From Nitrospira sp. (GTDB lineage Bacteria > Nitrospirota > Nitrospiria > Nitrospirales > Nitrospiraceae): a stretch of DNA of 64,000 nucleotides. The notes beneath the pieces are model-generated. The model was not told where the DNA came from. It saw only the letters and a program-made list of their open reading frames with translations, and ran no database searches. Made by a program: the position numbers and the translations under genes. Position 1 is the stretch's first letter. Each line of letters begins with the position of its first letter. This document shows, one piece after another, positions 56,768 through 64,000 of this stretch. The stretch lies in contig JACOEL010000001.1 of assembly GCA_024998625.1 (NCBI GenBank), positions 372,001-436,000 of the forward strand. Reading direction: 5' to 3'.

Positions 56768-57777
56768 GGTTCCGCCATGGCCACCAGGATCTGCCGCCGG
56801 CCCTTGAAAGGCGTGCGGCCATGTGCAGCCAGCATGTTGTCGAGCATCATCACATCGCCCTCCCGCCAGGAGAATTGCACGGCCACGCTCCGGTAGACGT
56901 CGCGAATTTCATCCAGCAGATCGGACTCGATCGGGCTGCCGTCTCCGTAACAGGCATTTCGAGGCAGGTCTTCCTCCGCCACGACGGCCAGCAGGTCCTC
57001 ACGCACCCCCGGCTCCAAATTCGAGACATGAAACAAATGCGCCTGGTTGAACCAGACCGTCTCTCCTGTCCCGGGATGAACCGCGATCGCCTGCGCCACC
57101 TGCCTGGTGCGCAGTTCACCGTCCGCCTTCCACTCATAGAGAATTCCATTGCTGCGACAGAATCGCTCCACCACCGCAGGGTCTTCCGTGTTGAACACCT
57201 TTTGCCAGGGCACATCCAGACCGTTGCCGTAATTGCGCACATACATGATCTGCTTTCGGTTGAAGTGTTCCCGGATGCGGGCCGGAATCCGCCGATAGAC
57301 CTCACGGCTGTCCGCGATCGGGGTGTAGCCTCCCTCCTCGGGTGCCTGCCCGCAATAAAACCAGATCTTCATCGGCCATTCCCTCGTGTAGGCCTGTTCA
57401 TTGTGGAGCGGGATATGTTGATGCGGCGGGTATTCGGTCGACGTGTAGACCTGTCGCTGTACGCGCGATCGGGGGGTCGAGCCGAATTCGTAGGACACCA
57501 ACGACGGCGTGAACCCACCGATGAACGCCTCGAAGTCCGCAACGGATCGGATCGGCAGGCCGCGGAAAAGCAGGCCGCCGCTGACCGGCAGAAATGCCTC
57601 CGCATAATGACGCGCGGCGGCGAGGTAGCCGTCCAGAGCTCTGCCCTCTACCGGTGTCACCGCTAGGGGAAGGCTGCCGTCGGACGAAAGAGGCTCGATC
57701 ATGAGGCCCCCATTCCTCGTCACCATGCCGTTCACTCCGAGACGCGTTCCGCAGGGCGCTCCTGACTCATGGTTCAT
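56743..57777 (-). CDS. Stand-alone TauD/SyrP-type dioxygenase, probable Asp beta-hydroxylase
   Basis: 344 residues. The start at 57777 (MNHESG) has GGGAGG 7 nt upstream; a further ATG at 57702 is possible. It is an Fe(II)/2-oxoglutarate-dependent oxygenase of the SyrP group that hydroxylates amino acids while they are bound to an NRPS carrier protein. Iron ligands are His and Glu in PLHNEQAY (about residue 125) and a distal His in MLDNMLAAHGRTPF; Arg in RRQILVAM should bind 2-oxoglutarate. SyrP-like segments include GGLLFRGLP, YEFGSTPRS and EEGGYTPIADSREVYRRI. It is clearly similar to the domain fused to the third NRPS. With two Asp modules in the line, beta-hydroxyaspartate is the expected product. 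It overlaps the first NRPS start. Confidence 0.9.
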   Translation of the reverse strand: MNHESGAPCGTRLGVNGMVTRNGGLMIEPLSSDGSLPLAVTPVEGRALDGYLAAARHYAEAFLPVSGGLLFRGLPIRSVADFEAFIGGFTPSLVSYEFGSTPRSRVQRQVYTSTEYPPHQHIPLHNEQAYTREWPMKIWFYCGQAPEEGGYTPIADSREVYRRIPARIREHFNRKQIMYVRNYGNGLDVPWQKVFNTEDPAVVERFCRSNGILYEWKADGELRTRQVAQAIAVHPGTGETVWFNQAHLFHVSNLEPGVREDLLAVVAEEDLPRNACYGDGSPIESDLLDEIRDVYRSVAVQFSWREGDVMMLDNMLAAHGRTPFKGRRQILVAMAEPCRAGHPC

Positions 57778-57827
57778 CGAATACCTCCCACTCATGGTTG
57801 ACTACATCATGCTATCGACCGCCTGCA

Positions 57828-58589
57828 TCACAGCCGTGGCGACATGTGCGGTTGCAGGAGCAACATCACGGCCTCCACCACCGCTGCCTGAGCGGTGCGG
57901 ACAAAAAAATGATCGCCTTGAAACAGCCACAGTTGAAATCCCTCGGCCGTATGCACGCTCCAGGGATTCAGCTTATCGACACCGACAGCCTGGTCCGCCA
58001 TGCCGCCGAATGCCGAGATCGCGCAGCCCAACGGCGATTCCGTTCGATGGCGGTAGGTATCGCGCAAAGAGAAATCTGCGCGGAGCGTCGGCAGGACCAA
58101 GTCCATCATTTCGGCATGCTCCAGGATTTCACGCGGCGTGCCATTGAACCGTCGCATCCGCTCGAGAAATTCCCCGTCCGGCAACTCACTGAGACGGTCG
58201 TCGTCGGTCAACTGCGGCGCAGGGCATCCGGAGACGAAAAGGTGCACGGGTTCGATGCCATAGCGTCGACGCAGTTCACGCGCGAACTCGAAGGCAACCA
58301 GTGCCCCGACACTATGACCGAACAGGGCGATCGGCCGGTCGAGTGACGGTTCGATCGCATCGGCCAACTCTGCCACCAGCCGGCGAAGATCGCCGATCGG
58401 CGGCTCCTTCATCCGCGCCTCCCTGCCCGGCAGCTGCACGGCAGAGACCTCGATCTGCTGAGACGGCTCCATTGGCCACCCGCGGAACAGCGACGGCCCG
58501 CCCCCCGCATAGGGAAAGCAGATCAGCCGCAGACCATCGCCGCGACGACAGGTGACGATCCATGGCCGCCGATCCGGGGTCGTCAGCAT
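57828..58589 (-). CDS. Type II thioesterase (GrsT-like)
   Basis: 253 residues of the alpha/beta-hydrolase fold. External thioesterases of this type remove wrong acyl groups from carrier proteins of NRPS lines. Marks are [10 protein letters not shown] near the start, the nucleophile motif LFGHSVGA near residue 90, VSGCPAP, and the catalytic His in FQGDHFFV near 225. The start ATG at 58589 overlaps the MbtH stop by 7 nt, which fixes it; upstream codons in the same frame belong to the MbtH region. The 50-nt gap to the dioxygenase carries that gene's ribosome binding site. It is distinct from the TE domain inside the fourth NRPS. Confidence 0.92.
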   Translation of the reverse strand: MLTTPDRRPWIVTCRRGDGLRLICFPYAGGGPSLFRGWPMEPSQQIEVSAVQLPGREARMKEPPIGDLRRLVAELADAIEPSLDRPIALFGHSVGALVAFEFARELRRRYGIEPVHLFVSGCPAPQLTDDDRLSELPDGEFLERMRRFNGTPREILEHAEMMDLVLPTLRADFSLRDTYRHRTESPLGCAISAFGGMADQAVGVDKLNPWSVHTAEGFQLWLFQGDHFFVRTAQAAVVEAVMLLLQPHMSPRL

Positions 58590-58828
58590 GGGGCCGCCGT
58601 CTTGTCCGCCTGTTCGGCCTGCTCCGCCATCCACTTGCGCAAACTCAGCGGGCGCATGTCCGTCCAGACTTCCTTGATGTACGACAGACACTCCTCCTTC
58701 AGGCCGGTCTTGCCGGCGTCCTGCCATCCCAATGGATTCTCACGGTAGGAGGGCCAGATTGAATACTGTTCCTCGTGGTTCACCACGACCTTGTACACCG
58801 TCGTATCTTCCTGTTCGTCCTGTCCCAT
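58583..58828 (-). CDS. MbtH-family NRPS accessory protein
   Basis: 81 residues. MbtH proteins bind A domains and aid their folding or activity. The family signature is present: [12 protein letters not shown] (Asn-x-Glu...Ser-x-Trp-Pro), then NPLGWQDAG and [12 protein letters not shown]. The ATG at 58828 has AAGGAGG four bases upstream; the upstream frame into the acylase gene is not used. It starts 34 nt after the acylase stop. One copy probably serves all eight A domains. Confidence 0.96.
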   Translation of the reverse strand: MGQDEQEDTTVYKVVVNHEEQYSIWPSYRENPLGWQDAGKTGLKEECLSYIKEVWTDMRPLSLRKWMAEQAEQADKTAAPC

Positions 58829-58862
58829 GATGCCTCCTTGTTGGTGAGAATGAACTGCGACG

Positions 58863-61250
58863 TTATAACGGCCCTCCACGCTCCGCCGGCTGCAACGTCA
58901 GATTGTGGGTCGGCCTTCCTGCGAGCAGCGGCGTGGGAACTCCCTCGCTCCAATTGCGCTGTTGATCCCGATAATGTGCCGACATGGGATGCCCGGATTG
59001 GCCTCCCGGCATATGAAAGATGGCATCCGAATGGTGCGAGGGCGACACCACCATCCGCTGACTGGCTGCAAGGCTTCCGCTGAGCACCCGCACGCATTGC
59101 CCGCAACCAGGCGCTTCTTCATCCCTCATATCCAGCCAGCGCCCCAGTCCGGGAATCGCCTCGCTCAAGGGATGGGTCATACGCACGCGATTCATCATTC
59201 CCCACGTCAGGTCATCCGGGCTGAGCAGGTCGTAGTCGCGCTTGAGCGTTTCCACAGTCTGCGTCAGTTGGTGAAGGAGGAACGTGTTCCAGTCCGCAAA
59301 CCGAACCGGGTCAGGCAAAACCGCGGGGTCCTGTTCCGTCAGCAACGTTCTCAGGGGGGTGTCGAGGTCGCCGTCATAGACGAACCCCGCGTCCTGTTCC
59401 CGGCACCTCTGTAAGAACGGTGCGAAGACGGATGCCGCCAACGTTCGACGGAAGGCCACCAGCAGGCCGAACCCTTTGCTATCGCTATCGGCCTTCCCCT
59501 CCCAGGCCTCCACGACCTGGCGTACGTTGTCCAGATCGGGGTTCCCCTCGACGGCAGACTCGCTCAGCAGACGTTCCACAAGGTCTCGATAAAATTCGTA
59601 CAACTGAGCCGTCGTATCCAATTGCAGCGCCAGCAAATCCGTCTCATGGAAGCGGTCCTTGCCGCGCAATCGTTCCGTGATGCGATAGGCTCGGTAGCCG
59701 TTCGCAAAGGCATGACCGATGACATGGGGATATTCTTCTCCCACCATACGGTGGTTGGCACTTACGAGGTAGCCGGAAGGCGGGTCGATGATCCGCGGCA
59801 GTTCGTCAGGCGGGATGAATCCATTCCAGCCCGTCCGTCCATCGGCCCAGGACACACTGATGGATCCGTCGAATCCGCGCCTGACCGGAATTTTTCCCAT
59901 GAACGTCCAGGCAATGTGCCCATCGGCGTCCGCGAGCACCACATTGTTCGGAGGCCCGCCGGCGCGATTGGCGATCGCGATCGCATCCCTCACCGTGCGA
60001 GCCTGATCCATCTGCAGCAGGCCGAGGTCCACGGCATCAGGATCGAGGGCGATCCAGCGCAGCGCGACCGCATGTCCCATCAACGGTTTTTCGTCCACGG
60101 GCCCCCAGAGCGTCTCTTTGACCTCCACTACCCGGTCTCGATTGCCCTTCACGGCAATGGTTTCTTTGCGGATCGTGAACCGGCGCCAGCCGTCGGGGGT
60201 CGCATACTCCTCCGCATTATTCGGATTGAGATCGAGGCGCACGAGGTCGAGAAAATCGCCCTCGACATTCGTCATGCCCCAGGAGACCAGGCCATTGGAC
60301 CCGGCGATCACCACGGGAATCCCCGGCACAATCACGCCGGCCACTTCGACCCGGCCATATCTCAACTGAACCCGATACCAGATGTTCGGCACCCCGACGT
60401 CGAGATGCATATCGTTAGCCAGGATGGCGCGGCCGTCTTCGGTTTTCTCGCCGGCCACAGCCCAGGCATTCGAGCCCAGCTCTCGTTTCCGACCGCGTAC
60501 CACTGAGGTCTGAACGGCACGGCTGTGTCCGCCCGCTTGCCGCAATGAGGCCAACGCTTCCACCGGCACCGAAACCGGCGACCGTTGAGTCCTATTCCCC
60601 GTGAACAGCCGGGCGGTGTAAGAATCGAACGGCGGCAGGAGGAAGGCCGTGACTTCCTCGGGAAGCGAGGCCTTCATCACCGTGCGCATCCGTTCGTCGT
60701 CCTCATATCCGTTCAACATCTGAAACATGGCCAGCACGACCAGGAGGCTGTCGGCCGGACTCCATCGAGCCGGCCGATATCCCAGCAACAGAAATTCAAA
60801 AGAGGGAACCGTCATCTGCTCCAGAAACGCATTCACGCCTTCCGCGTAGGCCTCCAGGACGGCCCGCTGCTCGTCCGGCAACCGGCGGAGCACCGCCTCT
60901 GCGACCGGCGACAAGCCCAAATTCCGCTGCCTGAGATCGACCTGCAACGCCGACTCCCCGAACACTTCAGCCAGTCGTCCCGCGCTGTTTCGCCGGAGCA
61001 GGTCCATTTGAAAGAGCCGGTCCTGAGCCGTCACATACCCGAGCGCTCGCATGGCATCGAGCCGATCCTCGGCCGTCACGACCGGGATTCCATACGCATC
61101 GAAGGCGACGGTTACCGACGCCTGTAACCCCCGCAAGCTCAGGACGCCGTCTCTGATCGGCAGGGACGCAGAGCCTGCAAGCAGGAGAGCGGCAATCCCG
61201 AACCCCAGAATGACCCCGAGGGCTGCGAGGACACGTCCTCCGCTGATCAT
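58863..61250 (-). CDS. Penicillin-acylase family Ntn-hydrolase (PvdQ-like)
   Basis: 795 residues. The N-terminus has one hydrophobic segment ([22 protein letters not shown]), a signal peptide or membrane anchor, so the enzyme should act in the periplasm. The alpha-chain region contains [38 protein letters not shown]. The autoproteolysis site is GSNAWAVAG near residue 260, where Ser becomes the N-terminal nucleophile of the beta chain. [17 protein letters not shown] and [13 protein letters not shown] are family hallmarks. In pyoverdine biosynthesis PvdQ removes the fatty acid from the exported precursor. The same role is likely here, which implies an acylated precursor. Its ATG overlaps the aminotransferase stop in ATGA. 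Confidence 0.9.
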   Translation of the reverse strand: MISGGRVLAALGVILGFGIAALLLAGSASLPIRDGVLSLRGLQASVTVAFDAYGIPVVTAEDRLDAMRALGYVTAQDRLFQMDLLRRNSAGRLAEVFGESALQVDLRQRNLGLSPVAEAVLRRLPDEQRAVLEAYAEGVNAFLEQMTVPSFEFLLLGYRPARWSPADSLLVVLAMFQMLNGYEDDERMRTVMKASLPEEVTAFLLPPFDSYTARLFTGNRTQRSPVSVPVEALASLRQAGGHSRAVQTSVVRGRKRELGSNAWAVAGEKTEDGRAILANDMHLDVGVPNIWYRVQLRYGRVEVAGVIVPGIPVVIAGSNGLVSWGMTNVEGDFLDLVRLDLNPNNAEEYATPDGWRRFTIRKETIAVKGNRDRVVEVKETLWGPVDEKPLMGHAVALRWIALDPDAVDLGLLQMDQARTVRDAIAIANRAGGPPNNVVLADADGHIAWTFMGKIPVRRGFDGSISVSWADGRTGWNGFIPPDELPRIIDPPSGYLVSANHRMVGEEYPHVIGHAFANGYRAYRITERLRGKDRFHETDLLALQLDTTAQLYEFYRDLVERLLSESAVEGNPDLDNVRQVVEAWEGKADSDSKGFGLLVAFRRTLAASVFAPFLQRCREQDAGFVYDGDLDTPLRTLLTEQDPAVLPDPVRFADWNTFLLHQLTQTVETLKRDYDLLSPDDLTWGMMNRVRMTHPLSEAIPGLGRWLDMRDEEAPGCGQCVRVLSGSLAASQRMVVSPSHHSDAIFHMPGGQSGHPMSAHYRDQQRNWSEGVPTPLLAGRPTHNLTLQPAERGGPL

Positions 61251-62653
61251 GCGACGCCCTGCTCCTCCGCTGCTTTGACCGCTTCCGAAAAAATGGTGGC
61301 GATCGTATCGATCTGTTCCGCCGTGACGATCAGCGGCGGCAGAAAACGTACGACGCTATGGTGCCGCCCGCCGAGTTCGAGGATCAGACCGCGACGCAGG
61401 GCTTCGTGCTGAATTCTGGACGCGAGTCGCGGCGCCGAGGGATGGCAGCCCGGCAGATCAATCGGCGCATCCCGATCCACGATCTCGACGCCGATCATGA
61501 GGCCCCGTCCCCGAACATCCCCCAGACTTCGGGCTTCCGCCTGGATCTGCCGGAGACAAGCGAGCAACCGCTCACCCATTCGGGCCGCATGTTCGTCGAG
61601 GCGCTCTGCGGTGATGAACTCCATGGTGGCCAGGCCCGTCGCCATGGCCAACTGGTTGCCCCTGAATGTTCCGGCATGCGCTCCCGCGGTCCACTGATCC
61701 CATTCAGGACGGTAGACCACCACGCTGAGCGGCAGCCCTCCGCCGATGGCTTTCGACAACACCACGACGTCCGGCACGATGTCCGCATGTTCGAACGCAA
61801 ACAGCTTTCCGGTCCGGCCAAGTCCGGTCTGGACCTCATCGACGATCAGCGGAATGCCGCGCTCGTCGGTCATTCGCCGGATCTCCTGCAGCCAGGACTT
61901 GGCCGCCGGTATCACGCCTCCTTCTCCCTGCACCACCTCGAGAATCATGGCCGCCGGTTCCACCACACCGCTGTTGGGATCATCGAGCAACCGTTCAATG
62001 TAGGTGGCGGACAGACGACTGCCCTTCTCTCCCCCGACGCCGAAGGGGCAGCGATACTCATAGGGAAACGGCAGGAAGTGTACGTCGGGCATGAGCCCGC
62101 TCAGAGCCTGCTTCGGCGCGAGATGGCCGGTGAGTCCCAGCGTCCCGTGCGTCATGCCGTGGTAGGCGCCGTGAAAGGCCAGGACGGTGCGGCGTTCGCG
62201 GGCGATTTTCACCAGCTTGATCGCCGCCTCCACCGCATCCGCCCCGGAGGGTCCGCAAAATTGAATCTTCGCCCCCTCGGCAAAGGTGGGCGGCAGACAG
62301 TCGAACAGCATGCCCACGAATCCGTCTTTAACCGGTGTCGTCAAATCCAGGGTTTGAAACGGAAGGCCGTCTCGCAACATCTGATTGATCGCCTCGACGA
62401 CGACCGGATGGTTATGCCCGAGCGCCAATGCGCCGGCGCAGGCCAGACAATCGATATAGGCACGCCCGTCGGTATCCTGAACGTAGATGCCCTTGCCCTT
62501 GCTCAGGGCTAATGGCAACCGGCGCGGGTAGCTGCGCGCATTCGACTCACGAGCGGCCTGTCGCTCCAGATAGGGGTTCGCCAGCGCCAGTTCTCTCGGG
62601 GGAACACATCCGGTGGGAATGGCTTGCCACATTTCATCGACATGAACCGTCAT
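61247..62653 (-). CDS. Class III PLP aminotransferase, probable diaminobutyrate synthase
   Basis: 468 residues, subclass III aminotransferase. The ATG at 62653 has GAGGAGG five bases upstream. Features: GKGIYVQDTDGRAYIDCLACAGALALGHNHP, the phosphate-binding CGPSGADAVEAAIKL, IVDEVQTGLGRTG (Asp to the pyridine ring) and VVLSKAIGGGLP with the PLP lysine. The closest role I can name is L-2,4-diaminobutyrate:2-oxoglutarate aminotransferase (PvdH/Dat), making Dab from aspartate semialdehyde. Three A domains downstream read as Dab, so the gene would supply its own pathway. GABA or ornithine aminotransferase activity cannot be ruled out by eye. No decarboxylase partner is next to it, consistent with Dab being the end product. 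Confidence 0.85.
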   Translation of the reverse strand: MTVHVDEMWQAIPTGCVPPRELALANPYLERQAARESNARSYPRRLPLALSKGKGIYVQDTDGRAYIDCLACAGALALGHNHPVVVEAINQMLRDGLPFQTLDLTTPVKDGFVGMLFDCLPPTFAEGAKIQFCGPSGADAVEAAIKLVKIARERRTVLAFHGAYHGMTHGTLGLTGHLAPKQALSGLMPDVHFLPFPYEYRCPFGVGGEKGSRLSATYIERLLDDPNSGVVEPAAMILEVVQGEGGVIPAAKSWLQEIRRMTDERGIPLIVDEVQTGLGRTGKLFAFEHADIVPDVVVLSKAIGGGLPLSVVVYRPEWDQWTAGAHAGTFRGNQLAMATGLATMEFITAERLDEHAARMGERLLACLRQIQAEARSLGDVRGRGLMIGVEIVDRDAPIDLPGCHPSAPRLASRIQHEALRRGLILELGGRHHSVVRFLPPLIVTAEQIDTIATIFSEAVKAAEEQGVA

Positions 62654-62684
62654 CACATCCTCCTCGTGACAGACACAGGTCCTC

Positions 62685-64000
62685 TCACTTGCCCGCTCCT
62701 GCAACTCGCGACGGCGCGGACAAGCCGCCGTTCGCTCCCGCCGCCCCGTCCCGTTCGTGACACTCGATCAGCCGACCGAAATCCATGCGGAGACAGCGAT
62801 CGGCCACCGAAAAATACCGGTCGTCATGCGTAATCACCAACACCGCTTTTCCCCGCGCTTTCAAATCGGATAACAACTCCGTGTAAAACACCTTGCGGAA
62901 GAGAGGATCCTGATCGGCTGCCCACTCGTCGAACAGATAGAATGGACGATCTTCCACGTAGGCCGTCAGGAGGGCGAGCCGCTTACGCTGTCCCTGCGAG
63001 AGGGCCTGCGTCGACAACAGTCCTCCTTCGATCCGGACTTTGGACTCGAGCTGCAATCGCTCCAGATAGACGCGCGCCACCCCGTCCAGATTCTCCTGTT
63101 CCAAGCCGAGCAACGAATCGAAGAGATGAAAATCGCAGAAGACCGTGGAGAAGAGTTGCCGGTAGGCATCACGATTGGAGTCGTCGATCGGCACACCGTC
63201 CAGGAGAATGCTGCCGGATTCCTGCTGATAGAGCCCCAGCAGCAAGAGCGCCAATGTGGTCTTGCCGCTCCCGTTGCCGCCGACCAGAAAGGTCACCTCG
63301 CCGGGCCGGAAAGTCAGATCGATGGGACCGATTCGGAACGGCATCTCGCCTCCTTCCGGCGCATGGCGATGCGTAATGCCGATCAGGTCGAGCCGGCTCC
63401 ACCGGCGGATATCCAGCTCAGTCCCAACCTGTCGTCCATCTGCTTCGAGACCCTGCGACGATGCCGCGAGAGACAAACCCAGCGCATTGATTTTATTCAA
63501 CGCCACATTGGCGCGACCGAGACCGGGCAGCAGTTCGACGATCTGAGAAAAAGGCCCCATCATGTACAGCAGCACCAGTGTGGCGCCGACCACCGTATCG
63601 ATGGACACCGGCCGCCACAACGGCCACAGGAACAACAGCGCCCCGATGGCGGCGTAAAACAGAAACAGCCCCCAGCTGGAAGCGATGGAGTACACCGTCA
63701 TGCCGCCGACGAAATCCCGTTCGTAGGCCTTCACCGTCCGGTGGAGCAGCGTGCTGAGGAACGCATGCCGCCGCTCGCGGTGCAGCTTGAGCTCCTTGAT
63801 CCCCGCCATGATCGAACGGAAATGCCGAAACAGCGCGTCACTAGTCTCCCGGGATCGTGTAAAGAGCCGGATGGCCTTCCGCTCCTGCAACTGAAAGGTG
63901 ATGGCACCGACCGCCATGAATCCCAGCACGAGCAGCAGCATCGGCCAGGATAACCAGCCCAGGTAAGTCAGGCACCCGATCGTGGTCGCGACATTGATAC
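62685..64000 (-). CDS. Cyclic-peptide/siderophore ABC exporter, PvdE/SyrD type (partial)
   Basis: Partial: the gene enters from beyond the right edge and the frame is open to 64000. Visible are the last membrane helices (LTYLGWLSWPMLLLVLGFMAV, SWGLFLFYAAIGALLFLW, ATLVLLYMMGPFSQIV) and the ATPase domain. Walker A is VGGNGSGKTTLALLL, the Q-loop region is the unusual FCDFHLFDSLLG typical of PvdE, the signature is LSQGQRKRL, Walker B is FYLFDEWAADQDP and the switch His is in ITHDD. PvdE-type transporters move peptide siderophore precursors from cytoplasm to periplasm. It lies 31 nt before the aminotransferase and belongs to the same operon. Confidence 0.93.
   Translation of the reverse strand, partial: INVATTIGCLTYLGWLSWPMLLLVLGFMAVGAITFQLQERKAIRLFTRSRETSDALFRHFRSIMAGIKELKLHRERRHAFLSTLLHRTVKAYERDFVGGMTVYSIASSWGLFLFYAAIGALLFLWPLWRPVSIDTVVGATLVLLYMMGPFSQIVELLPGLGRANVALNKINALGLSLAASSQGLEADGRQVGTELDIRRWSRLDLIGITHRHAPEGGEMPFRIGPIDLTFRPGEVTFLVGGNGSGKTTLALLLLGLYQQESGSILLDGVPIDDSNRDAYRQLFSTVFCDFHLFDSLLGLEQENLDGVARVYLERLQLESKVRIEGGLLSTQALSQGQRKRLALLTAYVEDRPFYLFDEWAADQDPLFRKVFYTELLSDLKARGKAVLVITHDDRYFSVADRCLRMDFGRLIECHERDGAAGANGGLSAPSRVAGAGK

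Noticed and set aside
1-64000. CRISPR arrays, insertion sequences, rRNA
   Set aside because: No regularly spaced repeats, transposase ORFs or rRNA-like segments were seen on either strand.

Overview
The window looks like a chromosomal segment of a high-GC, Gram-negative bacterium specialised for iron acquisition. The style of the genes (TonB receptors with a signalling domain, FecI/FecR pairs, an OmpH-like chaperone) would fit the Nitrospira group. That assignment is from memory of such genomes and is not proven here. Most of the window (about 6.0-64 kb) is an iron-siderophore island: uptake and regulation on the left (+ strand) and a non-ribosomal peptide synthetase (NRPS) operon on the right (- strand), converging near 26.2 kb.

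0-6 kb is ordinary chromosome. It holds an OmpH/Skp periplasmic chaperone, a three-gene minus-strand operon (radical SAM, rhodanese, DUF362), serS followed by tRNA-Ser(UGA), and a ZIP metal transporter.

6.0-12.0 kb is the first iron-signalling locus. A sigma70-type promoter overlapping a Fur-box palindrome (6068-6088) is followed by about 100 nt of structured leader ending in a strong intrinsic terminator. This may be a Fur-controlled small RNA or an attenuator. Next come a short AraC-type regulator, TonB, an ECF sigma factor, FecR and a TonB-dependent receptor. 12.1-14.3 kb has small zinc-ribbon ORFs, a PepSY-type membrane protein and a Fur-family repressor. 14.5-26.1 kb is the second locus: ECF sigma, FecR, receptor, a small lipoprotein, ExbB, ExbD, TonB, a periplasmic protein of unknown function and a two-gene RND efflux pump.

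26.2-64.0 kb is one tightly packed minus-strand operon. In transcription order it encodes a PvdE/SyrD-type peptide exporter (cut by the window end), a PLP aminotransferase of the diaminobutyrate type, a PvdQ-like Ntn acylase, an MbtH protein, a type II thioesterase, a stand-alone TauD/SyrP-type dioxygenase and four giant NRPSs (2175, 2640, about 2960 and 2385 aa). Specificity codes read by eye give a colinear eight-residue backbone: Dab-Ser / Dab-D-Dab / Asp-Gly / Asp-Ser, released by a terminal thioesterase. Two Fe(II)/2-oxoglutarate hydroxylases, one of them fused to the C-terminus of the third NRPS, match the two Asp modules. The likely product is a cationic beta-hydroxyaspartate peptide siderophore. 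It is probably made as an acylated precursor, exported by the ABC transporter, trimmed by the acylase, and re-imported as the ferric complex through the TonB receptors. The first C domain is not obviously a lipid-starter type and no acyl-ligase is visible, so the initiation step may lie beyond position 64000.
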